This document shows positions 18,778 through 27,400 of a stretch of DNA of 64,000 bases, in pieces. This DNA is from Microbacterium croceum. GTDB taxonomy: Bacteria; Actinomycetota; Actinomycetes; Actinomycetales; Microbacteriaceae. Numbering within the stretch: position 1 is the first letter of the stretch; every line of letters starts with the position of its first letter. Both the position numbers and the translations under genes were made by a program. The stretch covers positions 2,542,001-2,606,000 of the forward strand of contig NZ_JAHWXN010000001.1 in NCBI RefSeq assembly GCF_023091245.1. Reading direction: 5' to 3'. The notes under the pieces are model-generated. The model saw nothing but the letters and a program-made list of their open reading frames with translations. It was not told the DNA's origin and did not search any database.

Positions 18778-19932
18778 GTGTCATCTCTACCCCGTTCGAT
18801 CGACCCTGCCGCGCGCGAGTGGGCCGCGCCGATCGCTCTCCCCCTCGGCACCTCGGCCATCGTCTACTGCGAAGGCCAGTTCGGCGAACAGGATGGCAAG
18901 ACCGCCAACGGCCTCGTGCGACACTCCGAGAAGTACGAGATCCTCAGCGTCATCGACACCACGCACGCCGGCGCGGACGCCGGGATGGTGTTGGACGGCA
19001 CCGCCACGGGAATCCCGATCCTCGACGGCCTCGCCTCGGCGATCGCGCACGCCGGGCACGTTCCGGACTACCTGATCTGCGGCGTCGCCCCTGCCGACGG
19101 GCTGCTCTCGGAAGACCAGCGCACCGTACTGCTCGACGGCATCTCGCGGGGAATGCACATCATCAACGGACTCCACGAGTTCCTGACCGACGATGCCGAG
19201 TTCGTCGCCGCGAGCCTCCTCGCCGGCGTCACCATCACCGACATCCGCCGCCCCAAGGAGAAAAAGGATCTGCACCTGTTCTCCGGTCGGATCTTCGACG
19301 TCACCTGCCCGCGCATCACCGTTCTCGGTACCGACGGCGCGATCGGCAAACGCACGACCTCGACCCTTCTCGTCCGCGCGCTCAACGAGCGGGGCATCCA
19401 TGCCGTGATGGTCGGCACCGGACAGACCACGATCATCCAGGGCGGCAAGTACGGTGTGGCGCTCGACGCCCTCGTGCCGCAGTTCTGCTCCGGCGAGGTC
19501 GAGAACCAGGTCGTCGCCGCGTTCGAGGGTGAACATCCCGACGTGATCATCGTCGAGGGCCAGGGGGCGCTCAGTCATCCCGCGTACATCACCTCGGCCC
19601 ATATCCTCCGCGGAAGTCAGCCGGCCGCTGTGATCGTGCAGCACGCACCAGGGCGCCGTGTGCTCGGAGACTTCCCGATGGTCGACATGCCGACCGTCAC
19701 GAGCGAGATCGCGCTGATCGAGGCGTTCGCCGACACCCGAGTGATCGGGGTCACGGTGAACCATGAGAACCTCTCGACGCAGCAGCTGGCGGACGCGATC
19801 GACGAGATCGAGGTAGACACCGGACTCCCGGCCACTGATCCCCTGACCCGGCCGCTGTCCGACCTCGTCGACATGGTGCTTCAGGCGTTCCCGGCGCTCA
19901 CTCCGCTCCCCGCCACCCGTAGCGCCGCGTGA
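18778..19932 (+). CDS. DUF1611 family P-loop protein (DgcN-like)
   Basis: The 384-residue protein has the DUF1611 two-part layout: an N-terminal Rossmann-like region (EKYEILSVIDTTHAGADAG, then DYLICGVAPADG) and a C-terminal P-loop domain with GTDGAIGKRTTS near residue 190 and IIVEGQGALSHPAY near residue 260. Some DUF1611 proteins, named DgcN, are reported N-acetyltransferases in D-glutamate use; whether that applies here is open. I choose GTG 18778 (GGAG upstream) over TTG 18703. The 3' end overlaps the convergent PemK-like gene by 35 bp. Confidence 0.75.
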   Translation: MSSLPRSIDPAAREWAAPIALPLGTSAIVYCEGQFGEQDGKTANGLVRHSEKYEILSVIDTTHAGADAGMVLDGTATGIPILDGLASAIAHAGHVPDYLICGVAPADGLLSEDQRTVLLDGISRGMHIINGLHEFLTDDAEFVAASLLAGVTITDIRRPKEKKDLHLFSGRIFDVTCPRITVLGTDGAIGKRTTSTLLVRALNERGIHAVMVGTGQTTIIQGGKYGVALDALVPQFCSGEVENQVVAAFEGEHPDVIIVEGQGALSHPAYITSAHILRGSQPAAVIVQHAPGRRVLGDFPMVDMPTVTSEIALIEAFADTRVIGVTVNHENLSTQQLADAIDEIEVDTGLPATDPLTRPLSDLVDMVLQAFPALTPLPATRSAA

Positions 19933-20476
19933 GTGCCGCCCCGACGCGGTCGTAGCGTCGACGATCGAGGACCGCGGCCTCGCGCCGGAGTCCTCGTTCG
20001 TGCACGCTGTACAGCTGTTCGATGTCGACCCACGATTCACGCCCCTGCGAGTCCCAAGCGCCGGTCCCGATCGAGAGGTAGTCCCGCTCGCCGTCGTGCG
20101 GCTTGCTGGTCATCCGCACCGCATAGACGCGATCGGCGGACTCCCGCCCGATCACCAGGACGGGCCGGTCCTTGCCACGACCGTCGTTCTCCTCGTAGGG
20201 CACCCAGGTCCAGATGATCTCCCCGGCGTCCGGCGCCCCGTCGCGGTCGGGCGCGTAGGCGATCCGCAGCGCGCGGATGCGGTCGGGATCGACGCGGATG
20301 GTGTCGATCCCCGCTCTGCGCCCGGTGTCGGTACCCGAGCGGGACTCGCCACGCGGTTCTGTGCGCAGACGCGCAGTCGGGCGCCTCGGAGCTGATGTCC
20401 GAGACGCCCGATTCGATCCCAGTGCTGTGCGCAGGATCTCCGCAAGAGTGGAGAGGATGCCGTTGGAAGAACTCAC
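19898..20476 (-). CDS. PemK/MazF-like protein with long N-terminal extension, no antitoxin
   Basis: The 192-residue protein has a PemK/MazF-like beta-barrel in its C-terminal two thirds: GEIIWTWVPYEENDGRGKDRPVLVIG near residue 85 and SWVDIEQLYSVHERGLRRE near residue 148. MazF toxins cleave RNA and are normally paired with a small antitoxin; none is present upstream or downstream. The first ~70 residues are Arg/Ser-rich and unlike classical MazF. I recall similar orphans across Microbacteriaceae, so it may be a chromosomal relative with a housekeeping role. It follows amt by 20 bp. GTG start. Confidence 0.75.
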   Translation of the reverse strand: MSSSNGILSTLAEILRTALGSNRASRTSAPRRPTARLRTEPRGESRSGTDTGRRAGIDTIRVDPDRIRALRIAYAPDRDGAPDAGEIIWTWVPYEENDGRGKDRPVLVIGRESADRVYAVRMTSKPHDGERDYLSIGTGAWDSQGRESWVDIEQLYSVHERGLRREAAVLDRRRYDRVGAALTRRYGWRGAE

Positions 20477-20496
20477 ACGGTCACCCTAACCGCCCC

Positions 20497-21735
20497 TCAT
20501 GCATCCGCGAGTGCGTATCCCTCTTCACCGTGGACGACCTGGTCGACACCGGCGATCTCGTCCTCGTTCGTGATGCGGAAGCCGATCGTCTTCTCGATCG
20601 CGAAGCCGATGATGAAGGCGACCACGAAGGAGTACAGCAGCACACCGAGTGCGGCAATCAGCTGGACGGCGAGCTGGCGGGCGTCGCCACCGACGAACAG
20701 GCCGGTGCCAGTGGCGAAGAAGCCGAGGTACAGAGTTCCGATGAGGCCACCCACGAGGTGGATGCCGACCACGTCGAGCGAGTCGTCGAAGCCGAGGCGG
20801 AATTTCAGCTCCACCGCGAGAGCGCAGACGACACCGGCGACCGCCCCCAGCAGCAGCGACCAGCCGGGCGTCAGGTTGGCGCAGGCGGGAGTGATGGCGA
20901 CCAGACCGGCGACCGCACCGGATGCGGCGCCGACCGACGTGGCCTTGCCGTCCTTGATGCGCTCGATGAGGATCCAGCCGAGGATCGCCGCAGCCGTGGC
21001 GCCGAGGGTGTTCAGGCCGATGAGTCCGACACCGCCCATGTCCTCTGCGAGCCACTCGGCGCCGGCGTTGAAGCCGAACCAGCCGAACCACAGCAGCGCG
21101 GCGCCGAGGAGCGTCAGAGGCACGTTGTGCGGCTTGAGGATGCCCTTCTGGAATCCGATGCGCTTGCCGAGGACGAGCGCCAGGGCGAGGGCGGCAGCAC
21201 CCGCGTTGATGTGCACCGCAGTACCACCGGCGTAGTCGATGACGCCGATTCCGCTGTCCTCACCGAAGAGTGTGGTGCCGAGGTTCATGATCCAACCGCC
21301 GCCCCAGACCCAGGCCGCGACCGGGAAGTAGCCGACCGTGGCGAAGACGCCGGCGAAGATCAGCCAGCTGCCGAACTTCGCACGGTCGGCGATGGCGCCG
21401 GAGATCAGCGCGACGGTGATGATGGCGAAGGTCGCACCGTAGGCGACGCCGAGCAGCGCCACGTTGGAGTCCTCACCGGCGGCGAGGTTCGCCAGTCCGA
21501 AGTCGGCGAACGGGTTGCCGGCGAAGGCGGTCGGGCTGTCGACGGCGCTCATCGAGTAGCCGAAGAGAATCCACAGCACGGCGACAAGGCCGATCGAGCC
21601 GAAGCTCATCATCATCATGCTGACGACGCTCTTCGCCTTGACGAGACCGCCGTAGAAGAAGGCGACGCCGGGCGTCATGAGCAGAACCAGCGCTGTCGCG
21701 GTGATCGCCCACGAGATGTTGCCGGGAGCATCCAT
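20497..21735 (-). CDS. amt: Ammonium transporter (Amt family)
   Basis: The 412-residue membrane channel carries ammonium/ammonia into the cell. About eleven transmembrane segments are visible, with the N-terminal LLMTPGVAFFYGGLVKAKSV, the central AGGTAVHINAGAAALALALVLG with pore-lining His, and the C-terminal GIHLVGGLIGTLYLG with the second pore His. Length fits Amt. The upstream region has a good GlnR-like box, suggesting nitrogen-limitation control. No glnK/glnD neighbours follow, unlike the amtB-glnK-glnD operon of many actinobacteria. Confidence 0.95.
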   Translation of the reverse strand: MDAPGNISWAITATALVLLMTPGVAFFYGGLVKAKSVVSMMMMSFGSIGLVAVLWILFGYSMSAVDSPTAFAGNPFADFGLANLAAGEDSNVALLGVAYGATFAIITVALISGAIADRAKFGSWLIFAGVFATVGYFPVAAWVWGGGWIMNLGTTLFGEDSGIGVIDYAGGTAVHINAGAAALALALVLGKRIGFQKGILKPHNVPLTLLGAALLWFGWFGFNAGAEWLAEDMGGVGLIGLNTLGATAAAILGWILIERIKDGKATSVGAASGAVAGLVAITPACANLTPGWSLLLGAVAGVVCALAVELKFRLGFDDSLDVVGIHLVGGLIGTLYLGFFATGTGLFVGGDARQLAVQLIAALGVLLYSFVVAFIIGFAIEKTIGFRITNEDEIAGVDQVVHGEEGYALADA

Positions 21736-21786
21736 AGGAAAACCTCACATCCGAAGTAATTGAGAGCTTCAGTGTGACCACGCGCG

Positions 21787-21824
21787 ATTTCGTCAATGCG
21801 TGAAGTTTGTTTCTTCCCTGTTAC
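21787..21824 (-). promoter_or_regulatory. GlnR-type binding site upstream of amt
   Basis: Read on the minus strand, GTAAC-n6-GAAAC (21824-21809) matches the GlnR half-site pair gTnAC-n6-GaAAC. At the same 6-base spacing comes a poor a-site (CACGC) and then GAAAT, four of five matches to a second b-site. It lies about 50-90 bp before the amt start. GlnR control of ammonium transporters is established in other actinobacteria. Confidence 0.65.
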
Positions 21825-21869
21825 AGCCTGCCCCTGGGTGTGAACATCGCGTTACGGGGGTCTTCGTGC

Positions 21870-22907
21870 TTACGCAGAATGCGTGAGCGCGTTGAGTCGA
21901 GAGATGGCGCGGAGATACTTCTTGCGGTATCCACCCGACAGCATCTCGTCGGAGAACACGCCATCCAGACCTGCCCCGGTGGCGATAACCGGGATCTGGG
22001 CGTCGTACACCCGGTCGACGAAGGCGACCAGCCGCAGCGCCTCGGACTGATCCACCAACTGGTGGACGCCACGCAGGCCGACCAGATCTATTCCGGTCAG
22101 CAGACGGATGTAACGAGAGGGGTGCACCTGCGCGAGATGCCGGATCAGATCGTCGAACGAGTCATCGGAGGCGCGCCTCGTGGCACCGGCAGCCTCGATC
22201 GCCTCACCGTACTGCCCGTCGTCGAGCACCACGGCGTGACCGTCGAGTGCGCGCTGACGGAAGTCGACGCCGTCGATGCGCAGCGTCTGGAAGCTGTCGG
22301 ACATCGCATGGATCTCACGCAAGAAGTCCTGGGCCGCGAAGCGCCCTTCGCCCAGCGCGTTCGGCGGCGTGTTGGACGTGGCGGCCAGGCGGGTGCCGGT
22401 CGGAACCAGTTCACCGAGGAGACGGGTCATCACCATGGTGTCGCCCGGATCGTCGAGTTCGAACTCGTCGATGCAGAGGAGATCAGCGCCCTTGAGCAGA
22501 TCCACCGTGTTCTTGTAGCCGAGGGCGCCGACCAGGGCGGTGTACTCGATGAACGAGCCGAAGTACTTCCGACGGGCGGGCATGGCGTGGTAGATCGACG
22601 CCAACAGGTGCGTCTTGCCGACGCCGAAGCCGCCGTCGAGATAGACGCCCGGCTTCAGCTCGGGCTCCTTCTTCGCGCGGCTGAAGAATCCTCCGCGCTT
22701 GAGGGGAGCGCCCCGGCCGACGAAGCGCATCAGCGTCTCCTTCGCCTCTTCCTGCGAGGGGTACGCGGCATCCGCACGGTAGCTCTCGAAGGTCGCGGTG
22801 TCGAACTGCGGGGGCGGCACGAGGCTCGCCAGCATCTCGGGGCCGCTCACGGTGGGCTGGCGCTCGGTGAGGTGCACGATGCCGGTGCGGCTCGTCGTAT
22901 CGGTCAT
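21870..22907 (-). CDS. zapE: ZapE/AFG1-like ATPase
   Basis: The 345-residue AFG1-family ATPase has Walker [14 protein letters not shown] near residue 96, Walker [15 protein letters not shown] near residue 140 and sensor-like [15 protein letters not shown] near residue 180. In E. coli ZapE acts at the division ring; in actinobacteria the role is less clear. ATG 22907 is preferred to the GTG one codon upstream because AGGA is then five bases away. It is divergent from sseA, a context I recall in several actinobacteria. Confidence 0.88.
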   Translation of the reverse strand: MTDTTSRTGIVHLTERQPTVSGPEMLASLVPPPQFDTATFESYRADAAYPSQEEAKETLMRFVGRGAPLKRGGFFSRAKKEPELKPGVYLDGGFGVGKTHLLASIYHAMPARRKYFGSFIEYTALVGALGYKNTVDLLKGADLLCIDEFELDDPGDTMVMTRLLGELVPTGTRLAATSNTPPNALGEGRFAAQDFLREIHAMSDSFQTLRIDGVDFRQRALDGHAVVLDDGQYGEAIEAAGATRRASDDSFDDLIRHLAQVHPSRYIRLLTGIDLVGLRGVHQLVDQSEALRLVAFVDRVYDAQIPVIATGAGLDGVFSDEMLSGGYRKKYLRAISRLNALTHSA

Positions 22908-23052
22908 CACGGTCCTGTGTCGGTGCTGGCCTGTGTCGAAGTCTTACGATTCCGGCGCAGGGCGCACAGCGGGGATCTATCGTCGTAGGGGACGGGTCAA
23001 CATTACGCCGTCTGCACCGCCGCATCGTCCGCTCACCGCTTTGGAGATCCCT

Positions 23053-23946
23053 ATGGCCATCGAGTTCGATTCCTCCTCCCCCAAGTTCGCCGAGTACTCC
23101 GAGCCGGGACGACTGGTGACGACCGAGTGGCTCGCGGCACATCTCGACGCCCCCGGACTGGTGGTCGTGGAGTCCGACGAAGACGTGCTGCTCTACGAGA
23201 CCGGGCACATCCCCGGCGCTGTGAAGGTCGACTGGCACACCGAGCTCAACGACCCGGTCGTGCGCGACTACGTCGACGGCGAGGGCTTCGCCGAGCTGCT
23301 GAGCCGTAAGGGCATCGCCCGCGATGACACGGTCGTCATCTACGGCGACAAGAACAACTGGTGGGCCGCCTACGCGCTCTGGGTCTTCTCCCTGTTCGGC
23401 CACGAGGACGTCCGTCTGCTCGACGGAGGCCGCGACCGCTGGATCGCGGAAGGGCGTGAGCTGACCCGCGAGGCGACCATCCGTCCGGCGACCGAGTACC
23501 CGATCGTGGAGCGCGACGACTCCGTCATCCGCGCCTACAAGGAAGACGTGCTCGCCCATATCGGCAAGCCCCTCATCGACGTCCGTTCCCCCGAGGAGTA
23601 CAACGGTGAGCGCACGACAGCCCCGGCATACCCGGAAGAGGGGACGCTGCGCGCCGGCCACATTCCCACCGCCCAGAGCGTTCCGTGGGCGAAGGCGGTG
23701 GCGGAGGACGGCGGATTCAAGTCCCGCGCCGAGCTCGATGCCATCTACCGCGACGGCGCCGGTCTCGCCGACGGCGACGAGGTCGTGGCGTACTGCCGCA
23801 TCGGTGAGCGCTCCAGCCACACCTGGTTCGTGCTCAAGCACCTGCTCGGCTTCGAGAACGTGCGCAACTACGACGGCTCCTGGACCGAGTGGGGCAGCGC
23901 GGTGCGCGTGCCGATCGTCACCGGCAGCGAGCCCGGTTCCCTCTGA
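23053..23946 (+). CDS. sseA: Thiosulfate/3-mercaptopyruvate sulfurtransferase (tandem rhodanese)
   Basis: The 297-residue protein has two rhodanese domains. The N-terminal one ([17 protein letters not shown], then [16 protein letters not shown]) is inactive-type, and the C-terminal one has the active-site loop [13 protein letters not shown] with catalytic Cys near residue 253. It transfers sulfane sulfur to cyanide, thiols or other acceptors. I use ATG 23053 with GGAG upstream; a longer frame reaching 22798 runs into the promoter region. SufE-like protein follows after 18 bp, as with sseA and Rv3284 in M. tuberculosis, which suggests a sulfur-relay pair. Confidence 0.92.
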   Translation: MAIEFDSSSPKFAEYSEPGRLVTTEWLAAHLDAPGLVVVESDEDVLLYETGHIPGAVKVDWHTELNDPVVRDYVDGEGFAELLSRKGIARDDTVVIYGDKNNWWAAYALWVFSLFGHEDVRLLDGGRDRWIAEGRELTREATIRPATEYPIVERDDSVIRAYKEDVLAHIGKPLIDVRSPEEYNGERTTAPAYPEEGTLRAGHIPTAQSVPWAKAVAEDGGFKSRAELDAIYRDGAGLADGDEVVAYCRIGERSSHTWFVLKHLLGFENVRNYDGSWTEWGSAVRVPIVTGSEPGSL

Positions 23947-23964
23947 CCATGTGAGAATTCAGGG

Positions 23965-24396
23965 ATGAGCACCACCGACGTCCCCGACATCCTCGCCGAG
24001 ATCCGCGACGACTTCCTCGAGACCCCGGAGACCGATCGTCTGCTGCTCCTGCTGGAGTTCGCCGACGATCTCCCTCCGGTGTCCGACGAGGTGGCGAACC
24101 ATCCGGAGATGTGCGAGCGCGTGGCGGAATGCCAGTCGCCCGTCTACATCTACGTCGAGGTCATCGACGGGATCGTCACCATGCACGCCACGGCGCCGCC
24201 GGAGGCTCCGACGACCCGCGGCTTCGCGAGCATCCTGGTGCAGGGCATCACGGGGCTCACGCCCGACGAGGTGCTGGCGATCCCCGACGACTATCCGCAG
24301 TCCATCGGGCTCACCAAGGCCGTGTCGCCGCTGCGCATCGGCGGGATGACCGGGATGCTCATGCGGGCGAAGAAGCAGGTCAGGCAGAAGCGCTGA
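23965..24396 (+). CDS. sufE: SufE-family sulfur acceptor protein
   Basis: The 143-residue protein matches SufE: EIRDDFLETPETDRLLLLLEFADDLPPVSDE at the start, and the conserved block VAECQSPVYIYVEV near residue 55 with the acceptor Cys. SufE accepts persulfide from a cysteine desulfurase and activates it for Fe-S assembly. Coupling to a rhodanese suggests it may receive sulfur from SseA or share a substrate with it. The last 17 bp overlap the convergent hydrolase gene. Confidence 0.9.
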   Translation: MSTTDVPDILAEIRDDFLETPETDRLLLLLEFADDLPPVSDEVANHPEMCERVAECQSPVYIYVEVIDGIVTMHATAPPEAPTTRGFASILVQGITGLTPDEVLAIPDDYPQSIGLTKAVSPLRIGGMTGMLMRAKKQVRQKR

Positions 24397-25534
24397 ATCC
24401 CTGCGCATGCAGCCATCCGGTGATCGCCGCGTTCCATCCCGTCTGGTCGTAGTTCCAGAGCTTGGTGTGGCGGGCGACGGTGAATCGCGGCATCGTCACG
24501 AGGTCGGGACGCGCGTCACGGAGCGCATGGGAGGCGTCGACCGGAACGAAGCCGTCGTCTTCGCTGTGCAGGATCAGGATCGGGACCGCGAGCTCCTGCG
24601 CACGGGCCACCATGTCGAGCCGGTCGAACGGGATCGCGTTCTCCGCACCGCTCAGTCGCGCCGTGATCGGCATCGACAGCGCCCCCATCGCGAGATCCGG
24701 CAGCGGTGCGTGCATGCCGGCAGCGCTGGCCTGGAATCGCAGCACCGTGCGCCAGTCGACGACGGGTGAATCCAGGATGAGGCCCGCGATCCGATCGCGG
24801 TGCCCCGAGTTGACTGCGGCCTGCAACGCCACAGCGCCACCCATCGACCAACCCATGAGGATCACGCGGTCGGCGCCGTGACGCAGCGCGTAGGCGATCG
24901 CGGCGTCCACGTCGCGCCACTCCGACGCCCCCAGCGCGTACGCACCGCCGCGGCTGCGGGGCGCTTCCCCGTCGTTGCGGTACGACACGACGAGGGTGGG
25001 CATCCCCGCGGCGTGCAGCACAGGCACCGCGCGCAGACACTCGGCGCGCATGGCACCACGTCCGTGCACCTGGATGACCCAGGTGCGGGATTCGCCGGGG
25101 AAGAACCAGGCAGGACACGGGCCGGCGGGCGATCCGATCAGGACGTTCTGGCTCGGCAGGTGGAGCTCGCCCGGAGAGGAGTAGTACCAGCCGCTGAACC
25201 GCGCGTCTCGGTCGACCTGAGCGCCCGGCTCGATCTGCGTCAGCAGCTTGCGCCGTACGCTGGTGGCGTCTGCGCTGAGCACTGCCCCCAGCTTCACGTA
25301 CCCGTAGGTGCCGGAGGTGAACAGGCCGTAGCGTCCCGGCAGCTCGGTGTCGAGCGTTCGCCGCAACTCGATGGTCTGCGCGCCGGTGTCGACCGCGATG
25401 ATCTCGGCATCCGGCGCGCGGCGCGCCGGAGTGACGACCCGACGAGCGACCCGGAAGACGATGATCGACAGCACGCCCCCGAGTGCGAACAACGCGGGGA
25501 CGAGGAGTGCAACGGCGTGCCTGAGACTCTTCAT
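24380..25534 (-). CDS. Membrane-anchored alpha/beta hydrolase
   Basis: The 384-residue protein has an N-terminal hydrophobic helix (about residues 5-30) and a long region before the hydrolase domain. Fold landmarks are oxyanion HGRGA near residue 168, nucleophile elbow GWSMGGA near residue 238, acid in HSEDDGFV near residue 335 and His in ARHTKLWNYD. The serine triad is complete. Proteins of this kind are exported or membrane-bound esterases or peptidases of unknown substrate. It is divergent from the DUF3000 gene with 25 bp between starts. Confidence 0.85.
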   Translation of the reverse strand: MKSLRHAVALLVPALFALGGVLSIIVFRVARRVVTPARRAPDAEIIAVDTGAQTIELRRTLDTELPGRYGLFTSGTYGYVKLGAVLSADATSVRRKLLTQIEPGAQVDRDARFSGWYYSSPGELHLPSQNVLIGSPAGPCPAWFFPGESRTWVIQVHGRGAMRAECLRAVPVLHAAGMPTLVVSYRNDGEAPRSRGGAYALGASEWRDVDAAIAYALRHGADRVILMGWSMGGAVALQAAVNSGHRDRIAGLILDSPVVDWRTVLRFQASAAGMHAPLPDLAMGALSMPITARLSGAENAIPFDRLDMVARAQELAVPILILHSEDDGFVPVDASHALRDARPDLVTMPRFTVARHTKLWNYDQTGWNAAITGWLHAQGFSASA

Positions 25535-25559
25535 CGCCTCCTGACTCTAGCCTGTTGCC

Positions 25560-26141
25560 GTGACCGCACACCCCGACGCCGGGTCGCTCTTCGACAAAGC
25601 CATAGCTGAACTGCGCGAGACCGCGTTCCGCGACGACATCGTCGTTCGCGAGATCGGCACCCCGCAAGGGCTCGCTCCGTTCGCCATCGCTCTCGCCGCC
25701 GACGTGCGGCCGGACGACGACGGCGAGTCCGTCTACGGCACCGGACGGTTCGTGCTGCTGCACGACCCCGAGACGCCGGACGCCTGGGGCGGTGCGTGGC
25801 GGATCATCATCTTCGCGCAGGCGCCGCTCGAGACCGAGATCGGAACGGACCCTTTGCTGGCCGACGTCACGTGGTCGTGGCTGGTCGATGCGCTCGACTC
25901 GCGCAATGCCGTCTACCACGCTGCGTCGGGTACCTCGACGAAGACGCTCTCGAAGGGATTCGGGGGTCTCGCCGTCGAAGGCGACGGCGCCCAGATAGAA
26001 TTGCGGGCGTCCTGGACTCCGCAAGGCCCGTTCCGACCTCACGTCGAAGCATGGGCCGAGCTGGTCGGAATGCTGGCGGGTCTTCCGCCTGGTTCCGAGG
26101 GCATCGCCGTTCTCGGCGCGCGAAAGGCTGTACGTGACTGA
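25560..26141 (+). CDS. DUF3000 family protein
   Basis: The 193-residue actinobacterial protein starts with GTG and has the DUF3000 pattern: DKAIAELRETAFRDDIVVREI at the start and WRIIIFAQAPLETEIGTDPLLADVTWSWL in the middle. Its function is unknown. It lies immediately upstream of RNase D with an 8-bp overlap, an order I recall being conserved in actinobacteria (Rv2680-Rv2681 in M. tuberculosis), which hints at a link with RNA processing. Confidence 0.88.
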   Translation: MTAHPDAGSLFDKAIAELRETAFRDDIVVREIGTPQGLAPFAIALAADVRPDDDGESVYGTGRFVLLHDPETPDAWGGAWRIIIFAQAPLETEIGTDPLLADVTWSWLVDALDSRNAVYHAASGTSTKTLSKGFGGLAVEGDGAQIELRASWTPQGPFRPHVEAWAELVGMLAGLPPGSEGIAVLGARKAVRD

Positions 26142-27327
26142 ATACTCCGTGATCTCGGATGCTGAAGAGTTCCGTGCGGCGTGCGCCGCACTCGCCGACG
26201 GCACCGGTCCGGTCGCGGTGGATGTCGAGCGCGCATCCGGTTTCCGCTACTCACAGCGCGCCTATCTCGTACAGGTGTTCCGCCGCGGCGCGGGTGTCTT
26301 CCTGTTCGACCCGCCCGCGATCGGTGACTTCGCACCGCTGCAGGACGCCATCGGCTCGGTCGAGTGGGTGCTGCACGCCGCGAGTCAGGACCTTCCTTCG
26401 TTGCGTGAGCTGCACCTGGAACCCCCGACGATCTTCGACACGGAGCTCGCCTCCCGGCTTCTCGGTCTCGAGCGGGTCGGCCTCGCGGCGGTCGTCGAGC
26501 ACACCCTCGGCATCACCCTGAAGAAGGAGCACTCGGCGGCGGACTGGTCCACGCGCCCGCTTCCCGACTCCTGGCTCGACTACGCGGCGCTGGATGTGCT
26601 GCATCTCGTCGATGTCCGTGACGCACTCGCGGAGGAGCTGCGCGAGCAGAACAAGACCTCCTTCGCCGAGGAGGAGTTCGCAGCCACCCTCACCCGCGCC
26701 CCCAAGCCACCTCGGGAAGACCCGTGGCGCCGGCTGAGCGGCCTTCACCAGGTACGCGGTGCTCGCAACCTGGCCGTGGCCCGCGCGCTCTGGCAGGCGC
26801 GCGAGTCCTTCGCCCAGGAGCAGGACGTCTCCCCCGGCAGGCTCGTTCCGGACAGGTCGCTGGTCGCCGCCGTCATGGCGAACCCGCAGAGCAAGCAGGC
26901 ACTCGCCGGCACCAAGGATTTCCAGGGGCGTGCGAGCCGCACCCAGCTGGACCGTTGGTGGCAGGCGTTCGTCGACGGCCGTGCGACGGAGGAGCTTCCA
27001 CGTGAGCGTGTGCCCAGCGACGCCCTCCCGCCGCCGCGCGCCTGGGCGGATCGGAACCCCGAGGCCGATGCCCGCCTCAAGGCTGCTCGTCCCGTGGTCG
27101 AGGCGATCGCCGAGGAACTGTCCATGCCGACGGAGAACCTCCTGACGCCCGAGCACCTGCGCCGCATCGCATGGGATCTGCCCGGCGAGAGCGCGGAGGC
27201 CATCGGCGACGCCCTCGCGGCACTCGGAGCGCGCTCGTGGCAGATTGAACAGACTGCACAGAAGATCGCGGACGCCTTTGTAGAGGCAAGGCAAACGCCG
27301 GACGAAGCCTCCGCTCCCGCTTCGTAG
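26134..27327 (+). CDS. rnd: Ribonuclease D-like 3'-5' exoribonuclease
   Basis: The 397-residue protein has an N-terminal DEDDy exonuclease domain with VAVDVERASGF (DxE) near residue 25, LHAASQDLPSL near residue 82 and YAALDVLHLVDV (Tyr-x3-Asp) near residue 150. An HRDC domain follows at residues about 205-285 (ARNLAVARALWQARESFAQEQD). It trims structured RNA 3' ends such as tRNA precursors. The GTG start overlaps the DUF3000 stop by 8 bp, so the two are cotranslated. Confidence 0.92.
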   Translation: MTEYSVISDAEEFRAACAALADGTGPVAVDVERASGFRYSQRAYLVQVFRRGAGVFLFDPPAIGDFAPLQDAIGSVEWVLHAASQDLPSLRELHLEPPTIFDTELASRLLGLERVGLAAVVEHTLGITLKKEHSAADWSTRPLPDSWLDYAALDVLHLVDVRDALAEELREQNKTSFAEEEFAATLTRAPKPPREDPWRRLSGLHQVRGARNLAVARALWQARESFAQEQDVSPGRLVPDRSLVAAVMANPQSKQALAGTKDFQGRASRTQLDRWWQAFVDGRATEELPRERVPSDALPPPRAWADRNPEADARLKAARPVVEAIAEELSMPTENLLTPEHLRRIAWDLPGESAEAIGDALAALGARSWQIEQTAQKIADAFVEARQTPDEASAPAS

Positions 27328-27400
27328 GTTCGACCCAACCGATTCCTCCCGTTTTCGGGGCCTCCATAGACTGAGGCCACCGCACAAACTTGGAGGCAGA

